Of a stretch of DNA of 64,000 nucleotides, positions 16,946-23,020 are shown piece after piece. The notes beneath the pieces were generated by a model. It was not told the origin of the DNA and made no database searches. It saw only the letters and a list, made by a program, of their open reading frames with translations. Source of the stretch: Microbacterium invictum (lineage in GTDB: Bacteria; Actinomycetota; Actinomycetes; Actinomycetales; Microbacteriaceae); contig NZ_JACIFH010000001.1 in assembly GCF_014197265.1 (NCBI RefSeq), positions 2,294,001-2,358,000 on the forward strand. The letters run 5' to 3'. The position numbers and the translations under genes were made by a program. Within the stretch, counting starts at the first letter, position 1. The number at the start of each line of letters is the position of its first letter.

Positions 16946-18333
16946 CACTCGTCCTCTTCGTAGGTGCGTAGCCGGCGGCGATGCGGAGGTGCCGCGACGT
17001 CGCGTGGCTCGTCGCGGGTGACGGCGGTGAGGATGCGGTCGTTGATGGTGTGTCGGAGTGCGCGGCGGCGGGCTCGGCGGGCGGTTTCGATGTCGCGGAG
17101 GCTGAGGCGGAGATTGGGGTGGGCTTCGTCGACGGCGATGCAGACGAATGTGTCGCGGTCGTACACGCGGATCTCGGAGATGTCGCGCGGGTCGTAGCGG
17201 ATTGTGATCGTGTGCCCGACGAAGGGGGCGAGTGTCGGAGCGAGGTAGCGCTGGCCCTGGAAGTGAATGCCGTCGCGCTGCACGACCCGGTTCTTGGGGA
17301 CCGTGAGCAGGAGGCCGTCGAGTTGTTCCAGACTGTCGGGCATTCGCGGAAGCCAGCCGTTCGCGACCCACGCGTCCCGAGGCGATACTCCGAGCTCCCG
17401 GTGCGGGCGTGCGTTGTACATCCCGATGAACCCGCCGATCGCCTGGTCGAGGGCGGCCAGATCTAGAGCGGGGTGAGGATTCCTGTCGCCTGGTCTGAGG
17501 TGCCCGGGGAGAGTGGAGAGAAGCTCTGTGTTGATGGTGCGGAAGAAGCGTTCGATCTTGCCGCGGCCTTGGGGCCGAGCCACGGTGGAGTGGATGATCC
17601 GGATGCGCAGCTCGATGGCGGTGCGTTCGAGGTGATGGCTGGTAAAGTCGGAGCCGTGGTCGACGTGGAGCACGTCGGGTATTCCACACATGGCCCACGC
17701 GGGGTCGGTCTTGCGCCAGATCGCCTGCCTGAGCGCGAGGGCCGTGTTCATCGCTGATGGTGCACCGGTGAAGACGGTGTATCCGCAGATCGCGCGTGAG
17801 TGGTCGTCGATCACGATCGTGAGCCAGGGTCGATCAGATTTGCCGCCTACGGCACTGGTGATGAGGATGTCGAGTTCGGTGTGATCGGCCTGCCAGATCT
17901 GGTTGGGCCCGTCGGCTCGGCGCCGGTATACGAGCTCGTATCGATCGCGATACGCAATGGGTCCATCCAACGCGAGCGTTACCAGTGCCGGGTCGAGGGA
18001 CTGCACGATATCTCTGACAGTGGCGTAGCTGGGCACCACCAGGCCTTGCCGCTCCGCTTCGGTACTCGCAAGGCGGTGCAGCGTCGCGATCGCTGGCCTC
18101 GGCCTGGTCAACGCGAGGTGCTCGATGAATCTGACCAATTCGCCCCTCGTGCGACGAATGCCGGCGTCGGCTCTCGGTTGAGGGTCGAGTGCAGTGATGC
18201 CGTGGTCTCGGTAGAGCTGGTGCCAGCGTTGGAGCGTGCGCAGGCCAATCCCGGTTTCTCGGGAGAGAGCGGTGAGAGGTATCTGGTCCTCGACGTGTAG
18301 TCGAAGAATTCGCCACCGCTCCCCGCCGCTCAT
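16945..18333 (-). CDS. tniA: DDE transposase (TniA / Tn552 p480-like, Mu-type)
   Basis: A 462-residue transposase. An N-terminal helix-turn-helix (IPLTALSRETGIGLRTLQRW) is followed by an integrase-fold core with catalytic Asp in QIWQADHTELDI, Asp in VLHVDHGSDF and Glu in GRGKIERFF, then a beta-barrel Mu-type C-terminal domain. The start is ATG at 18333 (GTG at 18336 is equally possible), just after the resolvase stop at 18341; the longer upstream frame lies inside the resolvase gene. The Asp-Asp-Glu set is intact and the reading frame is uninterrupted, so the element may still be transposition-competent. Confidence 0.9.
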   Translation of the reverse strand: MSGGERWRILRLHVEDQIPLTALSRETGIGLRTLQRWHQLYRDHGITALDPQPRADAGIRRTRGELVRFIEHLALTRPRPAIATLHRLASTEAERQGLVVPSYATVRDIVQSLDPALVTLALDGPIAYRDRYELVYRRRADGPNQIWQADHTELDILITSAVGGKSDRPWLTIVIDDHSRAICGYTVFTGAPSAMNTALALRQAIWRKTDPAWAMCGIPDVLHVDHGSDFTSHHLERTAIELRIRIIHSTVARPQGRGKIERFFRTINTELLSTLPGHLRPGDRNPHPALDLAALDQAIGGFIGMYNARPHRELGVSPRDAWVANGWLPRMPDSLEQLDGLLLTVPKNRVVQRDGIHFQGQRYLAPTLAPFVGHTITIRYDPRDISEIRVYDRDTFVCIAVDEAHPNLRLSLRDIETARRARRRALRHTINDRILTAVTRDEPRDVAAPPHRRRLRTYEEDE

Positions 18334-18340
18334 CACATCG

Positions 18341-18936
18341 CTAGATGGTGATGCTCTCGCGGCTGGCGAGGGCTTGCTGGTGGCGGTAGAGCGTGGCGCG
18401 ACTCCACCCGACGAGCCGTGCTGCATCTTCGGCGGTGCGACCTTTCGCTCGGGCGTCGGCGGCGATCGCGAGCTTGTCGGCGATTACCGCTGGGTCCGAG
18501 AGTGGACGACCGAAGCGAGTGCCGCTCTGCCTGGCGGCGGCGATCCCAGCATTTACCCGCTCGACAATCAGTTCACGCTCGTACTCCGCGAGCGTGGCGA
18601 GCATGTTCAGCATCAACCGGCCCGTCGATGTCGCTGGATCTACCCATCCGAGACAGAACGCACATGGATGCCCCGCTCGCGCAGCAGGTTTACGGTGTTC
18701 AGCACGTCGATGAGGGAGCGGCCGAGGCGGTCCACGCGCCAGACGACGACGGTGTCACCGGCTTCTGCGTGCTCGAGGAGTTTTTTCATCCCACGACGCT
18801 CGATCGCGGTCTTGCTCCCGGAGGTGACATCGGCGAACACGTCGCGCTTCTGAACACCAGCGGCGACGAGTGCGTCGAGCTGCAGCTGCGCATCCTGGCT
18901 CGATGTGCTCACGCGGGTGTATCCAAGAAGTCTCAC
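18341..18936 (-). pseudogene. Serine resolvase (BinL/Tn3 type), frameshifted
   Basis: Site-specific recombinase that would resolve cointegrates. It is split into two frames. Bases 18936-18640 (GTG start) encode the catalytic half with LLGYTRVSTSSQDAQ (nucleophile Ser) and VVWRVDRLGRSLIDVLN, and stop at RSVSDG. Bases 18645-18341 encode VDPATSTGRLMLNMLATLAEYERELI and a C-terminal helix-turn-helix with RSGTRFGRP-type spacing. One extra G in the GGG run at 18643-18645 would restore a ~198-residue resolvase. This is a real lesion or a homopolymer sequencing error. The gene precedes tniA on the same strand. Confidence 0.85.
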
Positions 18937-19037
18937 TCGGCCATTGTGCCTCACAAACCCCGCCGCGTCATCGCGCTGAGACACTTTCCGGTGAGACGCA
19001 TTGTTGAGACAGACGCTGACCGAGGATCACACGGATC

Positions 19038-19093
19038 AGCGATCACACAGCCGGGATCCGGCCGATGTCTCGAAAAGCTGTAGCTTTTCGAGA
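19038..19093. repeat. Possible res site: 26-bp palindrome plus end-like motif
   Basis: A perfect 12-bp-arm palindrome (TCTCGAAAAGCT, 2-nt centre, complement) at 19068-19093 lies between the resolvase start and the merR stop. Beside it, at 19038-19047, is AGCGATCACA, the same decamer found in the right inverted repeat (21309). Resolution sites normally lie next to the resolvase gene and contain dyads, so this is a candidate res region. A terminator for merR is the alternative. Confidence 0.45.
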
Positions 19094-19121
19094 TGCCCTG
19101 CTGGTGCGTACAACGACGGGT

Positions 19122-19526
19122 TTACGGTAGCGGCCGCGGGATGACGTTGCAGATGCTGCGCTCCGAGCACGTCGCTGGGTCGACGGCCGAACTGGTGGTG
19201 AGCATGTCGACGAGTTCTGTTTCGAGACGGGCGAGTTCTTGTTGACGGACCCTGACTTCATTGAGTTTGCCATCGAGCAGCGAGTGCACGTGCGAGCAGG
19301 GCGCCTGCCCGTCTTCCCGGAGAGTGAGGACTCCGGCGATGTCGGCCAGCGTCAATCCGGCAGATTGAGCGGCGCGAATGAATCCGACGCGGGAAGCGAC
19401 CTCATCGTCATAGACCCGGTATCCATTGCTTTGTCGACTCGGTGCAGAAAGTAGCCCTTCGCGTTCGTAGAAACGAAGGGTCTGGGTGCTGACTCCCGTG
19501 GTGGCGGCGAGGTCTCCAATGCGCAT
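19122..19526 (-). CDS. merR: MerR-family metal-responsive regulator
   Basis: A 134-residue activator/repressor. The helix-turn-helix and wing (MRIGDLAATTGVSTQTLRFY, then EREGLLSAPSRQSNGYRVYD) are typical. Cys77 (in APCSHVHSLL), Cys120 and Cys126 lie close to the three Hg-ligand Cys of MerR (82, 117, 126), which favours a soft-metal effector. It is divergent from the two-gene cargo operon across a 54-bp spacer that holds a 19-bp-spaced promoter with a dyad. Gold, lead or zinc sensing cannot be excluded. The start ATG at 19526 is unambiguous. Confidence 0.82.
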   Translation of the reverse strand: MRIGDLAATTGVSTQTLRFYEREGLLSAPSRQSNGYRVYDDEVASRVGFIRAAQSAGLTLADIAGVLTLREDGQAPCSHVHSLLDGKLNEVRVRQQELARLETELVDMLTTSSAVDPATCSERSICNVIPRPLP

Positions 19527-19540
19527 ACCCCCATTTCACC

Positions 19541-19574
19541 ACTTGACCTTGTACCGGGCTGCAACGTTTACGGT
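19541..19574 (+). promoter_or_regulatory. MerR-type promoter/operator of the cargo operon
   Basis: -35 TTGACC (19543-19548) and -10 TTACGG (19568-19573) are separated by 19 bp, the over-long spacing used by MerR-family activators. An imperfect dyad ACCTTGTA-6-TGCAACGT (6 of 8 positions paired) sits in the spacer. The predicted transcript start is at about 19580, one base before the ATG, so the message would be leaderless. Confidence 0.65.
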
Positions 19575-19580
19575 CGATGC

Positions 19581-19895
19581 ATGCAGATCACGTTGCAGTA
19601 CTTCGATGGGTGCCCGAACTGGGAGACGGCCGCGGATCGCCTCACGGTGATCGCCGCGGAACGATCCGACGTCACGGTGAGCCGGCAGCTCATCGAGACG
19701 CAGGAGGAAGCGGAAGCTCTCGACTTCCGCGGGTCCCCGACTCTCCTGGCCGACGGTGTGCCGCTGTTTCCCGCGCCAGAAGCTCCGCCCGGCCTGTCGT
19801 GCCGGGTGTATTTGACACCGGCAGGTCTTGCCGGGTCGCCCACGACAGAGCAGATCCGGGACGCCATCAGGACCGTCGAAGCGGGTATCCGGTGA
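19581..19895 (+). CDS. Small thioredoxin-like protein (YFDGCPNW type)
   Basis: A 104-residue cytosolic protein beginning MQITLQYFDGCPNWETA. Database entries of this type are labelled thioredoxin family or, wrongly, alkylmercury lyase. It lacks the MerB catalytic Cys pair and has a single Cys near the N-terminus (position 11) plus one in LSCRVYLTP. A cis-Pro-like segment FRGSPTLLADG supports a thioredoxin fold. It is the first gene of the MerR-controlled cargo and overlaps the flavoprotein gene by GTGA. A thiol carrier handing a soft metal or oxidant to the flavoenzyme is plausible but unproven. Confidence 0.7.
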   Translation: MQITLQYFDGCPNWETAADRLTVIAAERSDVTVSRQLIETQEEAEALDFRGSPTLLADGVPLFPAPEAPPGLSCRVYLTPAGLAGSPTTEQIRDAIRTVEAGIR

Positions 19896-21241
19896 GTGAC
19901 GCGTTCGATCTGCTGGTCATCGGTGCAGGCATGGCGGGCACGTCCGCTGCGAACAAGTGTGCGGCGCAGGGCTGGCGGGTCGGGATTGTCGACGCGTTGC
20001 CCTACGGCGGTACCTGCGCGCTCCGGGGATGCGACCCGAAAAAGATCCTCCGCCGCGGCGCCGAAATCGTCGATGCCGCCCGGCTGATGAACGACACCGG
20101 CATTACAGAAGGCGGCCTCCGTGTCGACTGGCCGGCCCTGATGCGGCGCAAGCGCGGCTTCACCGACGGTGTCCCGAAAGGCATGGAAGACGAACTCACC
20201 GGCAACGGTGCCACCACTTTTCACGGCCACGCCGAGTTCACTGGCCCGAACACCCTCACCATCGATGGCACTACCCACCACGCCGACCGCTTCCTCATCG
20301 CCACCGGGGCCACCCCGAGGCCGTTGACGTTCCCCGGTGCGGCACACCTCATCGACAGCACCCAATTCCTCGACCTCGATGCTCTACCGCAGCGGATCGT
20401 GTTCATCGGCGGCGGCTTCATCTCGTTCGAGTTCGCGCACATCGCCGCCCGCGCCGGCGCGCAGTGCACGATCATCGACCACGGCCCGCGACCCCTGCGC
20501 GAGTTCGACCCCGACCTGGTGGAGTTGCTGACCTCCCGCACCGAGCAAGCCGGCATCCACGTCTACCGAAACACCAACGTCACCGCCATCGAGGCCGCCC
20601 CCGCCGGGTTCCAGATCAGCATCAACACCCACGGCACGACCACCCGTCTTGACGCGGACCTCGTCGTTCATGGAGCAGGTCGCGTCCCCGCCCTCGATGG
20701 CCTCCATTTGGACGCTGCCGGTATTGCCGGCAGCCTACGTGGAGTCACCGTCGCCGGGCACCTGCAAAGCACCACCAACCCCGCCGTCTATGCCGCAGGA
20801 GACGCCGCCGACACCGCGGGACGTCCCCTGACTCCGGTGGCCGTGTTTGAGGGGAAAGTCGCCGCGTCGAACATGCTCAAAGGAACCACCACAGCACCCG
20901 ACTACACCGGGGTCCCCACGACCGTGTTCACCATCCCGGAGCTGAACCGGGTCGGCCTCCTCGAAGAAGAAGCCGCCACAAGCCACAACACCGCCGTTCG
21001 CTTCACTGACACCAGCAACTGGTACTCCACCTACCGGGTCGCCGAAACCACCGCCGCCGCGAAGATCATCATCGATACCGACACCGATCAGATCCTTGGC
21101 GCGCACCTGCTCGGCCCCGGCTACTCCGAACTGATCAACACCTTCGGCATCGCCATCAAACTGGGTCTCACCACCCGGCAACTCAAATCCACCACCGCCA
21201 CCTACCCCTCCCTCGGCTCCGACCTCGGCTCCCTACTCTGA
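19892..21241 (+). CDS. MerA-like FAD/NAD(P) disulfide oxidoreductase without terminal CC
   Basis: A 449-residue flavoprotein. The FAD site DLLVIGAGMAGTSAANKCA is at the N-terminus, and the redox-active pair is Cys42/Cys47 in GGTCALRGCDPKK. The NAD(P) site is FIGGGFISFEFAHIAARAG, and a second FAD motif is PAVYAAGDAADT. A pyridine-nucleotide-disulfide dimerisation domain ends TATYPSLGSDLGSLL. True mercuric reductase has a C-terminal vicinal Cys pair, and often an N-terminal HMA domain. Both are absent, as is the His-Glu dyad of glutathione reductase, where Tyr-Pro is found. So it is a group I oxidoreductase of unknown substrate under MerR-type control. Confidence 0.82.
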   Translation: MSDAFDLLVIGAGMAGTSAANKCAAQGWRVGIVDALPYGGTCALRGCDPKKILRRGAEIVDAARLMNDTGITEGGLRVDWPALMRRKRGFTDGVPKGMEDELTGNGATTFHGHAEFTGPNTLTIDGTTHHADRFLIATGATPRPLTFPGAAHLIDSTQFLDLDALPQRIVFIGGGFISFEFAHIAARAGAQCTIIDHGPRPLREFDPDLVELLTSRTEQAGIHVYRNTNVTAIEAAPAGFQISINTHGTTTRLDADLVVHGAGRVPALDGLHLDAAGIAGSLRGVTVAGHLQSTTNPAVYAAGDAADTAGRPLTPVAVFEGKVAASNMLKGTTTAPDYTGVPTTVFTIPELNRVGLLEEEAATSHNTAVRFTDTSNWYSTYRVAETTAAAKIIIDTDTDQILGAHLLGPGYSELINTFGIAIKLGLTTRQLKSTTATYPSLGSDLGSLL

Positions 21242-21300
21242 CCAACTAACACACAGAGCCGACTACCTCTGCTTTCCGTCAGTCGCCGGCCAGCCACACC

Positions 21301-21348
21301 CGTCACTAAGCGATCACAAAACACCGCCAAAAAGCGACAATGTCCACA
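21301..21348 (-). repeat. Transposon right terminal inverted repeat
   Basis: The complement of this stretch reads TGTGGA...GATCGCTTAGTGACG and matches the left end at 37 of 48 positions. The flanking GCAGATCGC at 21349-21357 repeats the left flank. The insertion point lies just beyond the stop codon of the MarR-like gene (21359). Confidence 0.78.
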
Positions 21349-21358
21349 GCAGATCGCT

Positions 21359-21916
21359 TTATCGAGCGTCGACGGAGTCGATCGCTTCGGTCATGGAGGC
21401 GAGGAAGCCTGCGACGTGCCGGTGTTGGGTGGGGGTGAGCTTCATCGCGGCGGCGTACATGCGCAGGTGCATGCCGTTCAGCGTGTTGCGGACTTCGGCG
21501 TCCGCGGTATCGGTGGCGCGGATGGAAGCGCTGCGGCTGATCGCGAACCCGGCGACGCGTTCAACGCGGCCGTCTTGTTCGAGCTTGTCCACTAGATCGT
21601 TTGTCGCTGCTGCCGGGATCCCGAGGTAGTTGCTGAGCTCAGCCGGTCGCGCGGTTCGATCGGCGCGACGGAGTAGGAACCGGAGGGCGAGCATCTCGTC
21701 CTCAGCCATCGACATCGCCTCGCGGGTGCGGCGGCGCATGGCGACCTCTGCCGCCCGGTAGGTGCGGAGCGCTTCGGGGGTTTGTCAGGCGAGGGCTTTC
21801 TGCTCCGAGACGTCGTCCTGCCAGTAGTGGCGCGTCGCTGAGCTCCCCGTCTCCGGCCGCGCAGGGGTGGGTGGAGGCTGCGTCGCGTTCGGGTCGAACG
21901 GGTGCGCGTCACTCAT
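21359..21916 (-). pseudogene. MarR-family regulator with in-frame TGA
   Basis: The frame runs 186 codons from ATG 21916 (overlapping the CsoR-type gene stop as ATGA) but has TGA at codon 44 (bases 21785-21787). The N-terminal part is MSDAHPFDPNATQ followed by a Pro-rich, disordered segment. After the stop come TPEALRTYRAAEVAMRRR (dimerisation helix) and a winged helix (DEMLALRFLL, PAELSNYLGIPAAATNDLVD). Restart at ATG 21739 could still make a 126-residue protein with the whole winged helix but lacking part of the dimer helix. The gene may be dead, re-started, or affected by a sequencing error. Confidence 0.75.
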
Positions 21917-22206
21917 GCGAGGGAGAGGAAGAGCTTTTCCAACTCGTCCGGGGTGGTGACGCCCTCGGCCTCGGGGTCAGTCATGCAGTCGCGCAGCGCG
22001 GTGGAGATGACGAGGAACCCCGCCCGGTCGAGGGCCTTGGAGACGGCGGCGAGCTGCTGGACGACGTCGCGGCAGTGTGCGTCGCTTTCCACGGCCGTGA
22101 TGACGGCGGCGAGCTGCCCTTGAGCGCGCTTGAGCCGGTTGACGACCTTCCGCTTGGCCTCAGCGTCGTGGGCGAACTCTGCGATGGGGGTCTCGATTGC
22201 GCTCAT
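21913..22206 (-). CDS. CsoR/FrmR-family repressor, CstR-like (persulfide sensing)
   Basis: A 97-residue all-helical DUF156 repressor. Cys45 and Cys74 are 29 residues apart, as in both CsoR and CstR, but the His found four residues before the second Cys of copper-sensing CsoR is Ala70 here (STALRDC). A two-Cys site without His is the CstR pattern, where persulfide or sulfite crosslinks the Cys. The start ATG at 22206 follows GGAAGGACC. Two operator-like palindromes lie in the divergent region, and the divergent genes are a persulfide-oxidation set, which supports the CstR reading. Confidence 0.85.
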   Translation of the reverse strand: MSAIETPIAEFAHDAEAKRKVVNRLKRAQGQLAAVITAVESDAHCRDVVQQLAAVSKALDRAGFLVISTALRDCMTDPEAEGVTTPDELEKLFLSLA

Positions 22207-22225
22207 CTTCGGTCCTTCCGTGGAG

Positions 22226-22289
22226 TTGACAATCACGATACCCCCTGGGGTATGCTGAGTCCACTCCAACCCGATACCCCCAGGGGTAT
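22226..22289. promoter_or_regulatory. Two CsoR/CstR-type operators in a divergent promoter
   Basis: Two near-identical 16-bp palindromes, ATACCCCCTGGGGTAT (22238-22253) and ATACCCCCAGGGGTAT (22274-22289), are centred 36 bp apart between the repressor and the sulfur operon. A -35-like TTGACA (22226-22231) and a -10-like TATGCT (22251-22256, 19-bp spacer) overlap the first one on the plus strand. The AT-flanked C/G runs are the known operator form of this repressor family. Confidence 0.82.
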
Positions 22290-22307
22290 TACAGATTGAG
22301 GATTCAC

Positions 22308-22493
22308 ATGTGCAGAGCAACGAAGTGCCGGACCTGCGGGAAGACCACGTGGACTGGCTGCGGGCAGCACGTCGCGTCCGTGCGCAAGGGCGTGCCGGCG
22401 TCGGATTGGTGCAACGGCCAACACACCCGCGGTGAGGTCCAGGCCGCGCAGTCGCAGCGTGGCGGGTTCCTCTCCCGCCTGTTCGGGAAGTGA
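22308..22493 (+). CDS. Small Cys-rich protein, copy 1
   Basis: A 61-residue protein, first gene of the persulfide operon. The ATG at 22308 follows GAGG at 6 nt; the in-frame TTG at 22296 is rejected. It contains CRATKCRTCGKTTWTGCGQH, i.e. Cys at positions 2, 7, 10 and 18 with a His, then a later DWC and a basic tail FLSRLFGK. The Cys pattern suggests a zinc-ribbon-like metal site or a persulfide acceptor. No characterised family was recognised. A shorter paralogue is at 22880-22999. Confidence 0.75.
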   Translation: MCRATKCRTCGKTTWTGCGQHVASVRKGVPASDWCNGQHTRGEVQAAQSQRGGFLSRLFGK

Positions 22494-22498
22494 CGCGC

Positions 22499-22867
22499 AT
22501 GGCCACGATCGATCTGACCGGTGAGAGCTTCGGCGGCACGGTCGCGGGGGAGGGCATCGTCCTCGTCGACTTCTGGGCGGCGTGGTGCGGCCCGTGCCGC
22601 GCGTTCGCTCCCGCGTTCGAGGCCGCGTCCGAACGTCACCCCGACGTCGTCTTCGCGAAGGTCGACACCGAAGCGGAAGTCGGTCTCGCCACGGCGAACC
22701 GCATCACTTCCATCCCCACGCTGATGGTCATCCGTGACGGTGTCCTGGTCTACAAGCAGCCCGGCGCGCTCCCCGAACCCCAGCTCGAGCTTCTGATCAG
22801 CAAGGCCCGCGAACTCGACATGGACGACGTGCGCCGGCAGATCGCCGAATCGCCCACCGCGGCCTGA
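22499..22867 (+). CDS. Thioredoxin
   Basis: A 122-residue cytosolic thioredoxin. The active site is VDFWAAWCGPCRAFAP and the cis-Pro segment is ITSIPTLMVIRDG. The start is taken at ATG 22499 (MATIDLTGE), 9 nt after GGGAAG, rather than GTG 22490. It extends about 12 residues beyond the usual thioredoxin C-terminus. Within this operon it would reduce persulfidated or polysulfide-bound Cys proteins, including the dioxygenase substrate pool (inference from context). Confidence 0.93.
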   Translation: MATIDLTGESFGGTVAGEGIVLVDFWAAWCGPCRAFAPAFEAASERHPDVVFAKVDTEAEVGLATANRITSIPTLMVIRDGVLVYKQPGALPEPQLELLISKARELDMDDVRRQIAESPTAA

Positions 22868-22879
22868 AAGGACCCCCCT

Positions 22880-22999
22880 ATGTGTGCACAGATCACCTGC
22901 TCAACCTGCGGCAAGCCCACCTGGGCCGGCTGCGGACAGCACATCGAACAAGCCCTCGCGGGCATTCCCAACGACGAGCGCTGCAGCTGCGCTCACTGA
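22880..22999 (+). CDS. Small Cys-rich protein, copy 2
   Basis: A 39-residue protein that is easily missed. The ATG at 22880 follows GAAAGGA. It shares with copy 1 the core CxTCGKxTWxGCGQH (Cys at 2, 7, 10 and 18), and then diverges to end RCSCAH. Two copies flanking a thioredoxin gene, with coding-like conservation between them, argue that both are real. The possible role is the same as copy 1: metal-binding or thiol/persulfide carrier. Confidence 0.75.
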   Translation: MCAQITCSTCGKPTWAGCGQHIEQALAGIPNDERCSCAH

Positions 23000-23020
23000 C
23001 AGCGACACGAAAGCCGAACC

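Larger units (their letters stand above)
16086..21350. mobile_element. Tn552-like transposon with mer-like cargo
   Basis: A 5.3-kb element bounded by inverted ends. The left end (from about 16088) and the complement of the right end (to about 21348) both start (GC)TGTGGA and match at 37 of 48 ungapped positions, including an almost perfect block TGGCGGTGTTnTGTGATCGC. Directly outside them is the repeat GCAGATCGC (16079-16087 and 21349-21357). The target duplication is 9, 7 or 5 bp depending on whether the ends are set at TGT, CTGT or GCTGT. Gene content (462-aa DDE transposase, 269-aa ATPase, resolvase) matches the p480/p271/BinL plan of Tn552. Cargo is a MerR-controlled two-gene operon. Confidence 0.8.

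Noticed and set aside
19892..21241. Calling the flavoprotein mercuric reductase and the small protein alkylmercury lyase
   Set aside because: The C-terminal vicinal Cys pair and MerB catalytic Cys are absent; only family-level labels are supportable.
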